From positions 1,908,501 through 1,972,500 of the forward strand of contig NZ_CP097462.1 of the NCBI RefSeq assembly GCF_023559245.1: a DNA stretch of 64,000 bases, written 5' to 3'. The stretch is from Sphingomonas sp. KRR8 (GTDB taxonomy: Bacteria; Pseudomonadota; Alphaproteobacteria; Sphingomonadales; Sphingomonadaceae). The position numbers were made by a program, and so were the translations under genes. This document shows positions 7,403 to 16,396 of this stretch, in pieces (the stretch's first letter is position 1; every line of letters starts with the position of its first letter). The notes beneath the pieces were generated by a model. It had not been told where the DNA came from and ran no database searches. It worked only from the letters and a program-made list of their open reading frames with translations.

Positions 7403-9706
7403 ATGGCCGACGTCGAGACTGATACACGCCGCCTGCAGGTGGCCAACCTGCCGCCTGCAGACAGCGGACGGGGCATCGCCCGTCTGCCGCGGAAGTTCAT
7501 GGACGACCTCGGCTTGTCCGACGGCGATGTCGTGGAGATCGTCGGCAAGCGGCCTACCCCGGCGCGCGCGATCGGACCTTATGGTGATGATGAAGGGCTC
7601 GACATCATCCGCCTCGATGGGCTGCAGCGCGCCAACGCTGGCGTTGGCTCCGGTGACTTCGTCGAAGTGCGCAAGGCGGTCAGCCGGCCCGCGACCCGCG
7701 TTGTCTTCGCGCCGGCGCAGAACAATATTCGCCTGACCGGCTCGACCGAAGCGCTCAGCCGGAGCTTCTCAAATCGACCGCTGACCGCTGGCGATACGGT
7801 CGCGACCACCGGCCATCAGCGCGTCAACGCCGAGATGCCGGAACAGGTGCGCGCCCTGTTCAACGCACCGGCCTTTGCGCTTCAGGAAATCCGCCTGACG
7901 GTGATCAACACCGCACCCCGCGGCATCGTACACATCGACCGCGATACGGTCGTGGAACTACTGCCCGAATATACCGAGCAGCTGGGCGAGCGCCGCGCCG
8001 ACGTGACCTATGACGACCTCGGCGGCCTCAAGAGCACCATCGATGCATTGCGGGAGATGGTCGAGCTGCCCTTGCGGCATCCCGAGCTGTTTCAGCGGCT
8101 CGGTGTCGATCCGCCCAAGGGCGTGCTCCTCCACGGCCCGCCCGGCACGGGCAAGACCCGGCTGGCGCGCGCGGTGGCCAACGAAAGCGACGCGCAATTC
8201 TTCCACATCGCCGGTCCCGAAATCATGGGTTCTGCCTATGGCGAATCGGAGAAGCGGCTGCGCGAGATCTTTGAGCAGGCCGCCGCCGCCGCGCCCTCGA
8301 TCATCTTCATCGACGAGATCGACTCCATCGCCCCCAAGCGTGATCAGGTCAGCGGCGAGGCCGAGAAGCGCCTGGTGGCTCAGCTCCTGACCCTGATGGA
8401 CGGTCTGGAGCCGCGCCAAAACCTCGTCGTCATTGCCGCCACCAACCGGCCCGAAGCGCTTGACGAAGCGCTACGGCGGCCAGGGCGGTTCGACCGCGAA
8501 ATCGTCGTCGGCGTGCCCGACGAGACCGGTCGTCGCGAGATCCTGGGCATTCACACCCGCGGCATGCCGCTGGACGGCGGGGTCGACCTCGATGGCCTGG
8601 CCCGGCGCACCTACGGCTTTGTCGGTGCAGACCTTGCGGCCCTTGTCCGTGAGGCCGCGCTCGAGGCCGTTCGGCGAATCATGCCCGAACTGAACCTGGC
8701 GGAAGGCACCATTCCGACCGAGGTCCTCGACAAGCTGGCCGTGCTCGGGAGCGACTTCGACGGGGCGCTCAAGCGCGTCCAGCCTTCGGCCATGCGCGAG
8801 GTGATGGTCCAGGTGCCGAACCTCACCTGGGAGGATGTCGGCGGGCTCGACCAGGCGGCTTCCAAGCTCAAGGAAGGTGTCGAGCTTCCGTTGAAGCACC
8901 CGGACGCGTTCAAGCGCCTCGGCATCCGCCCGGCCAAGGGTTTCCTCCTTTATGGCCCGCCGGGCACCGGCAAGACCCTGCTGGCGAAAGCCACGGCCCG
9001 CGAAAGCCAGGCTAATTTCATCGCCACCAAGAGTTCGGACCTGCTGTCCAAATGGTATGGTGAAAGCGAGCAGCAGATCGCCCGCCTGTTCGCCCGCGCC
9101 CGGCAGGTCGCGCCCACCGTGATCTTCATCGACGAGCTCGACAGCCTAGTCCCGGCGCGTGGTGGTGGTCTTGGCGAGCCGCAGGTGACGGAGCGGGTGG
9201 TCAACACCATTCTGGCCGAGATGGACGGGCTGGAGGAGCTGCAGGGTGTGGTGCTGATCGGAGCGACAAACCGACCCAATTTGATCGACCCCGCCTTGCT
9301 TCGGCCGGGCCGGCTGGATGAGCTGATCTATGTCGGCCCGCCGGACACCGCCGGGCGCCGGAGGATCCTGGCGATCCACACCAAGGGCATGCCGCTTGCC
9401 CCCGATGTCGACCTGGAATCGCTTGCGCGGCGCACCGAAAACTTCACCGGCGCCGACCTTGAGGACCTGACCCGCCGGGCGGGGCTGACCGCGCTCCGGC
9501 GCGGGCTCGACGCGGGCAGTGTCACCATGGCCGACTTTGAAACGGCGCTGCAGGACACGCGAGCTTCGGTCACGCCCGAGATGCTGGAAGAATATGAGCG
9601 GATCCAAGACACGTTGAAGTCGGACGCGGTGCGGCCGGACCGGGGCGGGATCGGCTTTGTCTCACCTGGCATGCTGCGCCCGCGCGACCCGGCAAAGCAG
9701 GGCTGA
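7403..9706 (+). CDS. CDC48/VCP-family AAA+ ATPase with two ATPase domains
   Basis: Protein of 767 residues built like archaeal VAT and eukaryotic p97/Cdc48. It has an N-terminal substrate/adaptor domain (about 1-180: double-psi barrel plus CDC48_2 subdomain), then D1 with Walker A GPPGTGKT at 245-252 and Walker B IIFIDEID, then D2 with Walker A at 518-525 and Walker B VIFIDELD. Arginine-finger regions RRPGRFD and LRPGRLD are intact in both rings. D2 keeps the aromatic pore loop KWYGESE; D1 has SAYGESE. The family forms hexamers that unfold or extract proteins with ATP. Start is the ATG at 7403 after GGGAG; ATG at 7399 is out of frame. No protease or ubiquitin-like partner is adjacent. Confidence 0.95.
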   Translation: MADVETDTRRLQVANLPPADSGRGIARLPRKFMDDLGLSDGDVVEIVGKRPTPARAIGPYGDDEGLDIIRLDGLQRANAGVGSGDFVEVRKAVSRPATRVVFAPAQNNIRLTGSTEALSRSFSNRPLTAGDTVATTGHQRVNAEMPEQVRALFNAPAFALQEIRLTVINTAPRGIVHIDRDTVVELLPEYTEQLGERRADVTYDDLGGLKSTIDALREMVELPLRHPELFQRLGVDPPKGVLLHGPPGTGKTRLARAVANESDAQFFHIAGPEIMGSAYGESEKRLREIFEQAAAAAPSIIFIDEIDSIAPKRDQVSGEAEKRLVAQLLTLMDGLEPRQNLVVIAATNRPEALDEALRRPGRFDREIVVGVPDETGRREILGIHTRGMPLDGGVDLDGLARRTYGFVGADLAALVREAALEAVRRIMPELNLAEGTIPTEVLDKLAVLGSDFDGALKRVQPSAMREVMVQVPNLTWEDVGGLDQAASKLKEGVELPLKHPDAFKRLGIRPAKGFLLYGPPGTGKTLLAKATARESQANFIATKSSDLLSKWYGESEQQIARLFARARQVAPTVIFIDELDSLVPARGGGLGEPQVTERVVNTILAEMDGLEELQGVVLIGATNRPNLIDPALLRPGRLDELIYVGPPDTAGRRRILAIHTKGMPLAPDVDLESLARRTENFTGADLEDLTRRAGLTALRRGLDAGSVTMADFETALQDTRASVTPEMLEEYERIQDTLKSDAVRPDRGGIGFVSPGMLRPRDPAKQG

Positions 9707-9711
9707 CGCTT

Positions 9712-9735
9712 CTGCTCCTGCACTGGCAGGAGCAG
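9712..9735. terminator. Hairpin between convergent genes
   Basis: CTGCTCCTGC-ACTG-GCAGGAGCAG is a 10-bp perfect stem placed between the stop of the CDC48 gene (9706) and that of the MFS gene (9740). The position suits a bidirectional terminator although U tracts are poor. Confidence 0.6.
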
Positions 9736-9739
9736 CGCT

Positions 9740-11038
9740 TCACTCCTTGCCGATGCGTCGCCCTGCTACGGCGAGGGCCATCACCACCACCACGCAGGCG
9801 GCAAACGGAAGGTGCGGGTTGATTCCGTAGAGGGTCATTCCGACGCTTGGGGCCAGCACGTAGCTGATGCCGTTGGCCGAAGTGATGACCCCCGCGACGG
9901 CGCCCTGCTCGCCCGTCGGTACCGCAAGGCTTGCGCCTGAGGTGAAGCCCGGCCGGGTGAAACCGAAGCCGATCGACGTGAGGCCAAAGCCGAGCACCAG
10001 CCCGTAGAGATCGCGCGCGACCATTGTCATCACCAGCCCCGCGGCGGCGATCACCGCGCCCCACAGGATCAGCTTGCGCGGTGCGAGATTGAGCCGCGGG
10101 ATCATGCCCCACTGCGCCGCCAGCGTGCCGGCTGCGCCGGCCATCATCACAATCGAGATGGGCCCTTCGGCGCCATTGGGGCTGAGGTGGAGGGTGTCGA
10201 TGACGAAAAAGCCGATACAAGTCAGGCTGGCCGCCTGAGCGTGACCAGCGGTGACCCCCGCAAGGATCCAGGGCTTGATCCGTGGATCGCGCCAGGACAG
10301 CCGCCGTTGGCGCCGCGGCGCGGTGGCTGCGCGAACGCTCGCGCCGGTCGCCATGGAGGCGATGCTGGGATAGCTCATCGCGGCACCGCGACCCTCCCGC
10401 CGACTGTGCGCATCGTCAGGCAGCCAGCGCAGCACGGAGACGAAGACCGCCACCCCGATCAGGGCAAAAGCGAATAGCGGACCGGGCAGCCCGACGAAGC
10501 GAAGGACGAACAGCGGCGCCAGCGCGGGACCCACCACGGTGCCGAGGCCGAAGCTGCTCGACAGCGCGGACAGGGCGCTGGTCCGGGCAGCGCGCCGGGT
10601 CTTTGAAGCAAGATAGGCCTGCGTGGCGCTGGGCGTTGCACAACCGAGGCTGCCGTAGATGGAGCGAAACAGGGCAAACAGGACAAAGGTCAGAGCCCCG
10701 CTCCACCAGCCGTGAAGGCCACCGACAAGTGACAGCCCGCACAGGGTCATGGAAACGATGAAGCCGCCGAGCCCGAGCAGTGTCAGCGCCTTTCGGCCAT
10801 GATGATCGCTCTTTTCCGCCCAATAGGGGGCCAGCGCGACCCACAGGACCGCGCTCCACGTGTAGGCGATCGCTACCCACAAATCGGCGATACCGATCGC
10901 GCGGCCGATCGCCGGCATGACCGACTGGAGGGCGGTGTTGCCAGCCGCCGCGACCAGCATTGCCGCAAACAGCAGCAGGAAGTGCCGCGTCGTCAGTGCC
11001 GAGCCGGCAACTTTCTGGCGGGAGCGCGGGGCGTCCAT
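9740..11038 (-). CDS. Major facilitator superfamily transporter
   Basis: Inner-membrane MFS protein of 432 residues with about 12 predicted helices. The loop-2/3 signature is present as APYWAEKSDHHGRKALTLLG, matching the GxxxDRxGRR pattern loosely. The first helix follows ALTTRHFLLLFAAMLVAAAG. The substrate cannot be read; drug efflux or small-metabolite transport are both possible. The start chosen is the ATG at 11038 (MDAPRSRQ), because the longer open frame upstream overlaps the divergent methyltransferase gene and has poor coding character. It converges on the CDC48 gene. Confidence 0.87.
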   Translation of the reverse strand: MDAPRSRQKVAGSALTTRHFLLLFAAMLVAAAGNTALQSVMPAIGRAIGIADLWVAIAYTWSAVLWVALAPYWAEKSDHHGRKALTLLGLGGFIVSMTLCGLSLVGGLHGWWSGALTFVLFALFRSIYGSLGCATPSATQAYLASKTRRAARTSALSALSSSFGLGTVVGPALAPLFVLRFVGLPGPLFAFALIGVAVFVSVLRWLPDDAHSRREGRGAAMSYPSIASMATGASVRAATAPRRQRRLSWRDPRIKPWILAGVTAGHAQAASLTCIGFFVIDTLHLSPNGAEGPISIVMMAGAAGTLAAQWGMIPRLNLAPRKLILWGAVIAAAGLVMTMVARDLYGLVLGFGLTSIGFGFTRPGFTSGASLAVPTGEQGAVAGVITSANGISYVLAPSVGMTLYGINPHLPFAACVVVVMALAVAGRRIGKE

Positions 11039-11152
11039 CGGTCCGGCTCTAATGCGACGGGCGTGCGTCGCAAGCATGTGCATCGGAACTTGCGCATCTC
11101 CGCCGCATTTGCTTGACGGTCGCCCTTGCTTTCGTCCGTATCCGGAGTTTTC

Positions 11153-11785
11153 ATGCACGCCACGTCCGCCCGAGCGCTCAAGCAGCAGCGCCGCCTTGCG
11201 CGCCGCCGGGGCCGTGCCACCAATCCCCGCCTCGCTTTCCTGCGCGGATTCCTCAAGCATCCGGTGATGGTCGGCTCGATCATCCCCTCGTCGACCAAGC
11301 TGATCAACAAGATGCTTGCGCCGGTGGACTGGGAGAACACCAAGGTATTTGTCGAATATGGCCCGGGCGTGGGCACCTTCACCCGCCCGATCCTGGAGCG
11401 ACTGGCGCCCGACGCGACGTTGATCACGATCGACACCAACGACGAGTTCACCGATTATCTGCGCGAGGACATTGACGACGAGCGGTTGCTCCCCGTCACC
11501 GGTTCGGCGGCGGACGTGGAGAAGATCCTCAGCGATCGCGGTTTCTCGCACGCCGATTATGTGTTGTCGGGCCTACCCTTTTCGACCCTGCCGCCGGGCC
11601 TCGGGGACGCGATCGGCGCGGCGACCGCCAAGGTGATCCGTCCCGGCGGCGCCTTCCTGGTCTATCAGTTCAGCCCCAAGGTCCGCGACTTCATTGCGCC
11701 CGTCTTTGAGCGGATCGAACGCGGGTTCGAGTGGATCAACGTTCCGCCCGCCACCCTCTTCTGGGCCTACCGCGAACCGAAGTGA
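11153..11785 (+). CDS. PmtA-like class I SAM-dependent methyltransferase (probable phospholipid N-methyltransferase)
   Basis: Protein of 210 residues related to rRNA adenine dimethylases and PmtA. The basic, amphipathic N-terminus (KQQRRLARRRGR...LAFLRGFLKHPVMVGSIIPSS) is typical of PmtA-type enzymes that dock on anionic membranes. The SAM-binding motif I is VEYGPGVGTFT and the acidic residue of motif II follows in LITIDTNDEF. In PmtA this chemistry turns phosphatidylethanolamine into phosphatidylcholine; other acceptors are possible. The ATG at 11153 follows GGAG; a TTG at 11126 is an inferior alternative. It ends one base from the end of the convergent phospholipase D-family gene. Confidence 0.8.
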   Translation: MHATSARALKQQRRLARRRGRATNPRLAFLRGFLKHPVMVGSIIPSSTKLINKMLAPVDWENTKVFVEYGPGVGTFTRPILERLAPDATLITIDTNDEFTDYLREDIDDERLLPVTGSAADVEKILSDRGFSHADYVLSGLPFSTLPPGLGDAIGAATAKVIRPGGAFLVYQFSPKVRDFIAPVFERIERGFEWINVPPATLFWAYREPK

Positions 11786-11786
11786 C

Positions 11787-12986
11787 TCAACTCTCCGCGC
11801 GAAAGTTGAGGCGGCGCGTCACCGTATAATCCACCGCCGTTACCAGCCAGTGGCTGATGGTCCACTTCAGCCGGCGCAGCCAACTGGCCCGCGCACGGTG
11901 GATGGCGGGGGTGATCTGCAGGCAGTCGTTCAGCTCGCGCTCGAAATAGCCGCGCATCGCCGTGGCAAAGCCCGCATCTTCAATCCGGAGCATGATTTCG
12001 AGATTGAGATAGATGCTGCGGAAGTCGAGATTGGACGAGCCGAGGTGCACCACATCGTCGCAGACGACGAGCTTCGTGTGGAGCTTGGCCGGCTGATATT
12101 CGTACATGCCAACGCCATTTCGCAGCAGCCGGGCATAAGTGTGCCGCGCGGCCGCGATGGTGGCGTTGTTGTCCGACTTGGCCGCGGTCACGATCCGCAC
12201 CTGCCCGCGCCGACCGAGCCGGGCGATTCGCCGAAGCATGGCGAACGGCGGCGAAAAGTAAGCGCTGATGACCTCCAGCCGAGTGCCGCCGATGATCTCG
12301 CGCGCAAGTTGGCGCGGCCAGGGATTGCCCCGGGCCACGGGTCCCGACAGCTTCCACTGCAGCGCGCCCTTGTGCTGGCTATGGCGGCGGATGATCTTCC
12401 TCAGCTCCCGCAGGCGACTGTCGGGCCGGCTGCTCCAGCGGTAGATCGCGTCGAAATAGCGGGCGAGTGAGCGCACGGCGGGACCGTCGAGTCGCAGCCA
12501 CAGGTCGCGCCAGCGCTGAAGGTCGTGATCGCTCAGGTAATGGAGGTCGATGTTGGCGCCGCCGATCAGCGCGAGCCGGTCGTCGACCGCCACCAGCTTC
12601 TGGTGGTTGCGTAGCAGGTAGCGCCGGCTGAGCTTGGGATGGAACAGGATGAACTCGCCGCCCGCCTCGACGAGCGGCTGGAGGAAGGCGGCATTCACGC
12701 CCGACCCAAACCCATCGAGCAGCACCCTTACGGCGACGCCGCGCCGCGCCGCCCTCACCAGCGCGTCGCGCACCGCTTCGCCAGCGGCATCGGGGTTCAT
12801 CATGTAGAAAAGGAAGCGGAGGCTGCTCGTGGCCCGGTCGATCAGGACAAGCAGCATTTCCAGCCGCTCGGCCCCGCTTTCGATCAGGACAAGCTCGGTT
12901 CCGGCGACGGTTGCCGTAATGGGTGCGCGCTGATCGCCCTCGGCCATGGCCTGCTGTTGGGATGCATCGAGGCTGGTGGCAAGCAT
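11787..12986 (-). CDS. Phospholipase D-family protein, cardiolipin synthase-like
   Basis: About 399 residues with two HKD motifs, the active-site pair of the phospholipase D superfamily: NHQKLVAVDDRLALIGGANID and LHTKLVVCDDVVHLGSSNLD. The arrangement resembles ClsB-type cardiolipin synthases; no N-terminal membrane helices are visible, unlike ClsA. The reaction would be phosphatidyl transfer between phospholipids at the inner membrane. Start is uncertain: ATG at 12986 is used; a GTG at 13022 has its ribosome-binding sequence too close. It converges tail to tail with the PmtA-like gene, so two lipid-head-group enzymes lie together. Confidence 0.82.
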   Translation of the reverse strand: MLATSLDASQQQAMAEGDQRAPITATVAGTELVLIESGAERLEMLLVLIDRATSSLRFLFYMMNPDAAGEAVRDALVRAARRGVAVRVLLDGFGSGVNAAFLQPLVEAGGEFILFHPKLSRRYLLRNHQKLVAVDDRLALIGGANIDLHYLSDHDLQRWRDLWLRLDGPAVRSLARYFDAIYRWSSRPDSRLRELRKIIRRHSQHKGALQWKLSGPVARGNPWPRQLAREIIGGTRLEVISAYFSPPFAMLRRIARLGRRGQVRIVTAAKSDNNATIAAARHTYARLLRNGVGMYEYQPAKLHTKLVVCDDVVHLGSSNLDFRSIYLNLEIMLRIEDAGFATAMRGYFERELNDCLQITPAIHRARASWLRRLKWTISHWLVTAVDYTVTRRLNFRAES

Positions 12987-13104
12987 CGATGGCCTAACGT
13001 CCGAAGCGCCCGGCGGAGCCACTTTCCTTGACTTGCGCGGGCCTACGCCTTAGCTCTCACGCCTTCCCGTCCAACGGAAACTTATCAAGAGGCTAGGCCC
13101 CGCC

Positions 13105-13446
13105 ATGGCGCGCGTCACCGTCGAAGATTGCGTCGACAAGATCCCCAACCGGTTCGATCTCGTCCTGCTGGCCGCTCAGCGTGCACGGCAGATCTCGGGC
13201 GGCGCCGACCTCACCATCGACCGCGACCGTGACAAGAACCCGGTCGTTGCCCTTCGCGAGATCGCGGAAGAGACCGTGCGTCCCCGCAACCTCGAGGAAG
13301 CGGTCGTGCAGAGCCTGCAGCGCGTCCAGATGGACGAAGAGGACGCCACGGACGAGCTGGCGAGCCTGAGCGAATCGGCCGAGGCCCTGCGGCTTACCGC
13401 CGCCGCGCCGCCGCGTCCGACCCCGAGCGGCGGCGACTACGAATAA
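13105..13446 (+). CDS. rpoZ: RNA polymerase omega subunit
   Basis: RpoZ of 113 residues. The conserved N-terminus [20 protein letters not shown] and the AAQRARQIS...[14 protein letters not shown] segment identify it. Omega helps fold beta-prime into core polymerase and forms one ppGpp-binding site in proteobacteria. The C-terminal third is a variable, proline-ended tail. The ppGpp enzyme gene rsh lies about 670 bases downstream in the same direction, separated by an opposing HxlR gene. A CGCCGC/GCGGCG hairpin at 13461-13476 may end transcription. Confidence 0.96.
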   Translation: MARVTVEDCVDKIPNRFDLVLLAAQRARQISGGADLTIDRDRDKNPVVALREIAEETVRPRNLEEAVVQSLQRVQMDEEDATDELASLSESAEALRLTAAAPPRPTPSGGDYE

Positions 13447-13466
13447 GCAATCGGTTGCGGCGCCGC

Positions 13467-13988
13467 TCAGGCGGCGTCGTTGACCGCTTCGCCTGGCGAC
13501 AGGATCGGCTCAGGCCGCCGGTAGCCATTGCCTTCTTGATCCATCCACATCAGCTCGCCGAGGCCGAGTTCGCGCCCGTCGTGAGCGTGAATGGCGATTT
13601 TCGCGATGGGCTTTCCATCGCGCACGTCAGCGACGATTCGGTCGTTGGCTCCGTGACCCCACTCAAGCCCCCACTGACGTAGCGCCAGCACCACGGGCAG
13701 CAGCGCCTCACCTTTTGCAGTAAGCGAATAGATGACCTTGCGGCGATCCCCGGGGTCGGCCGCGCGCCGCAGGATTCCACCCGCAACCAGCTTTGCGAGG
13801 CGGTCCGACAGGATGTTTCGAGCAATTCCCAGGCAGGACTGGAATTCCTCGAAGTGCTGCAGGCCATTCAGGGCGCCGCGAACGATCAGGAACGCCCAGC
13901 GTTCGCCAACCAGATCGATGGAGCTGGGCAGCGGACATCGTAGCGCCGCCGCCTTGAAGGCTTCGATCTGCTTATTATCCCGAGGCAA
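13467..13988 (-). CDS. HxlR-family winged-helix transcription regulator
   Basis: HxlR-type regulator of 173 residues. The helix-turn-helix segment reads LVGERWAFLIVRGALNGLQHFEEFQ...LSDRLAKLVAGGIL, followed by the beta-wing DRRKVIYSLTAKG. A cysteine at position 18, just before the first helix, is a common redox-sensing position in this family. The C-terminal extension (about residues 115-173) beyond the HxlR domain has no motif I recognise. The start is a TTG with AAGGGG six bases upstream. Targets are unknown; the intergenic stretch to rsh (124 bases) is the obvious candidate for autoregulation. Confidence 0.87.
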   Translation of the reverse strand: MPRDNKQIEAFKAAALRCPLPSSIDLVGERWAFLIVRGALNGLQHFEEFQSCLGIARNILSDRLAKLVAGGILRRAADPGDRRKVIYSLTAKGEALLPVVLALRQWGLEWGHGANDRIVADVRDGKPIAKIAIHAHDGRELGLGELMWMDQEGNGYRRPEPILSPGEAVNDAA

Positions 13989-14112
13989 AACTCACCCCTT
14001 TCATTCGGCCTGCAAAAAGAAGCACATATCGGGGCGTATGAACAGGGTGTAAGCCACGCCGACAGTAAGCCATCGCGCTGCCTCTCGGCATTTCGCACTT
14101 GCAACAGCGGCA

Positions 14113-16227
14113 ATGCTCGCCCCACATGGCGATGTGCTTCGCCAATATGAGCTGGTTGAACGGGTTCGCGCCTATGATCCCGACGCCGATGAAGGGCTGA
14201 TCAACCGCGCCTACGTCTTCTCAATGAAGGCGCACGGCGCGCAGACGCGCGCCTCGGGCGATCCCTACTTCAGCCATCCGATTGAAGTGGCGGGCATCCT
14301 TACGGACCTGAAGCTGGACGACGAGACCATCGTCACCGGCATTCTCCACGACACGATTGAAGACACGGTCGCGACCACCGAGGAAATCGAACGATTGTTC
14401 GGCGGCAATGTCGCGCGGCTGGTCGACGGCGTGACCAAATTGTCCAAGATCGAAGCGCAGTCCGAGAACGAACGCGCGGCCGAGAACCTCCGCAAGTTCC
14501 TGCTCGCCCTGTCCGATGATATCCGTGTGCTGCTGGTCAAGCTCGCCGACCGGCTGCACAACATGCGCACCCTCCACCACATCAAGTCGGAGGACAAGCG
14601 CCGGCGAATCGCCCGTGAGACGATGGATATCTATGCCCCGCTCGCCGAGCGGATCGGCATGTACGAGATCATGAACGAGATGCAGACGCTGGCCTTCCGG
14701 CAACTGGAGCCGGACGCCTACGCGTCGATTACCCGCCGGCTGGCCCAACTCCATGCCGAAGGTGGCGACGTGATTGGCCGTATCGGCTTGGGCCTGCAGC
14801 TGCACCTCGCCGACAATGGCCTCACCGCCGAGGTTACCGGCCGCGAGAAGCACCCCTACTCCATCTGGAAGAAGATGGCCGAGCGGCACATCAGCTTCGA
14901 GCAATTGTCCGATGTCATGGCGTTCCGCGTCATCGTCGACAGCGTCGAGGACTGTTATCGGGCGCTTGGCCTGATCCACCGCCGCTGGCCGATGGTGCCG
15001 GGCAGGTTCAAGGACTTCATCTCGACGCCAAAGCGGAACGGATATCGCTCTCTGCACAGCTCCGTCATCCACGACAGCAAGATGCGGATCGAAGTTCAGA
15101 TCCGCACCCGCGAGATGCATTTGCAGGCGGAAAAGGGTCTGGCTGCTCACTGGGCCTACAAGGAAGGCCGCCCGTCGGCCGACATCCGAGTGCCCTGGAT
15201 CGACGATCTGGTCGAGATCCTTGACCACGCCGATAGCCCCGAGGAGCTGCTCGAGCACACCCGGATGGCGATGTACCAGGATCGGATCTTCGCCTTCACC
15301 CCAAAGGGCGAGCTCATTCAGTTGCCCAAGGGCGCGACCCCGGTCGACTTCGCCTTTGCCGTCCACACCAAACTTGGAGACCAGACCGTCGGAGCCAAGG
15401 TCAATGGGCGGGTGGTTCCGCTTCGTACCCTGCTCGAGAATGGCGACCAGGTTGAGATCCTGACCAGCGACGCCCAGCACCCGCAGCCGAGCTGGCTGCG
15501 CTTCGTTGCGACGGGCAAGGCGCGGTCGGCCGTTCGCCGCTTCGTCCGCCACAAGGAGCGGGATGAAACGGTCGAGCTGGGCCGCAAGATATACGATGAG
15601 ATCGTCGCCCGGCTCTCGGTGCCGCTGCCCAAGGAGGCGCTACCGCGTGCGCTCAAGAAACTGAAGCAGGAGGACGAGGACGCGCTGATGATCGCGATCG
15701 CCCGCAAGCGGGTCGGCGATGAGGCGCTGATGGAAGCGCTTATGCCAGGGTCCACCGGCGGCGATGTCACTGCGCCCCGCCGCTCGGCGCAGCGCAAGGC
15801 CATCTCCATCAAGGGCCTGACCCCCGGAGTGGCCTTCCATTTGGCGCCCTGCTGCCACCCAATCCCGGGCGACCGCATCGTCGGTCTTCGCCGCGAGGAC
15901 GAGGGCATCGAAGTGCACGCGATCGGATGCGACAGCCTGGCGACCGGGGTCGACGCCGACTGGCTCGATCTTGCCTGGGGCGACGGGTCGGACGGAGCGA
16001 CCGCCCGGCTGCGGATCATCCTTCGAGATCAGGCCGGGGCACTGGGCGCCATGGCTGGCATTCTTGGGGCCAAGGACGCCAACATCGTCAACCTGCAGCA
16101 GGTCCACCGAGACGGCAGCTTCCACACGTTCGACCTGGATGTCGAAGTGGACGACCTGGCGCACCTTCATGCGATCCTGGCCGCGCTGCGCGGCTCGGAC
16201 GCCGTTTCGAGCGCCGAACGGCTCTAA
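14113..16227 (+). CDS. rsh: Bifunctional (p)ppGpp synthetase/hydrolase (RelA/SpoT homologue)
   Basis: Rsh of 704 residues, the usual single enzyme of alphaproteobacteria that both makes and degrades the alarmone (p)ppGpp. Domains in order: HD hydrolase with H79-D80 in GILHDTIED and the HxxxHP-type site near PYFSHPIEVAG; synthetase with GYRSLHSSVIHD and EVQIRTREMH; TGS (FTPKGELIQLPKGATPVDFAF); a zinc-finger-like region with CCHPIPGD; and a C-terminal ACT domain (LRIILRDQAGALGAMAGIL). Both catalytic domains look intact. The ATG at 14113 and a GTG at 14134 are both possible starts, neither with a strong ribosome-binding site. A small hairpin follows the stop. Confidence 0.95.
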   Translation: MLAPHGDVLRQYELVERVRAYDPDADEGLINRAYVFSMKAHGAQTRASGDPYFSHPIEVAGILTDLKLDDETIVTGILHDTIEDTVATTEEIERLFGGNVARLVDGVTKLSKIEAQSENERAAENLRKFLLALSDDIRVLLVKLADRLHNMRTLHHIKSEDKRRRIARETMDIYAPLAERIGMYEIMNEMQTLAFRQLEPDAYASITRRLAQLHAEGGDVIGRIGLGLQLHLADNGLTAEVTGREKHPYSIWKKMAERHISFEQLSDVMAFRVIVDSVEDCYRALGLIHRRWPMVPGRFKDFISTPKRNGYRSLHSSVIHDSKMRIEVQIRTREMHLQAEKGLAAHWAYKEGRPSADIRVPWIDDLVEILDHADSPEELLEHTRMAMYQDRIFAFTPKGELIQLPKGATPVDFAFAVHTKLGDQTVGAKVNGRVVPLRTLLENGDQVEILTSDAQHPQPSWLRFVATGKARSAVRRFVRHKERDETVELGRKIYDEIVARLSVPLPKEALPRALKKLKQEDEDALMIAIARKRVGDEALMEALMPGSTGGDVTAPRRSAQRKAISIKGLTPGVAFHLAPCCHPIPGDRIVGLRREDEGIEVHAIGCDSLATGVDADWLDLAWGDGSDGATARLRIILRDQAGALGAMAGILGAKDANIVNLQQVHRDGSFHTFDLDVEVDDLAHLHAILAALRGSDAVSSAERL

Positions 16228-16264
16228 TCACTTCTTAGATTTTTGCGCTTCAAGAGCGCACGGC

Positions 16265-16396
16265 ATGGAACCTGATGCCACCCACATCGCCGCCCGAGTG
16301 ATCGAGCTTCTTCAGCAGGAGCGTGGCATTGGGTTCTATGCCGGGCTCGCGGGCCTATTCGTGAGCGTATTCGCCTACATGTACACGCTGCTCTAG
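16265..16396 (+). CDS. Small single-span membrane peptide (43 residues)
   Basis: Short open frame between rsh and maeB. The peptide starts MEPDATHIAARVIELLQQER, an amphipathic helix-like stretch, then [23 protein letters not shown], one membrane helix at the very end. This layout resembles many small inner-membrane proteins. A hairpin (TGCGCT-TCAAG-AGCGCA, 16244-16260) sits just before the ATG and no good ribosome-binding site is seen. Its stop overlaps the maeB stop by four bases. I do not recognise the family; it could be a chance frame, but the hydrophobic tail and fit between genes favour a real gene. Confidence 0.5.
   Translation: MEPDATHIAARVIELLQQERGIGFYAGLAGLFVSVFAYMYTLL

Noticed and set aside
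13105..16227. rpoZ and rsh as one operon, as in enterics
   Set aside because: An HxlR gene on the opposite strand lies between them, so they cannot share a simple transcript.
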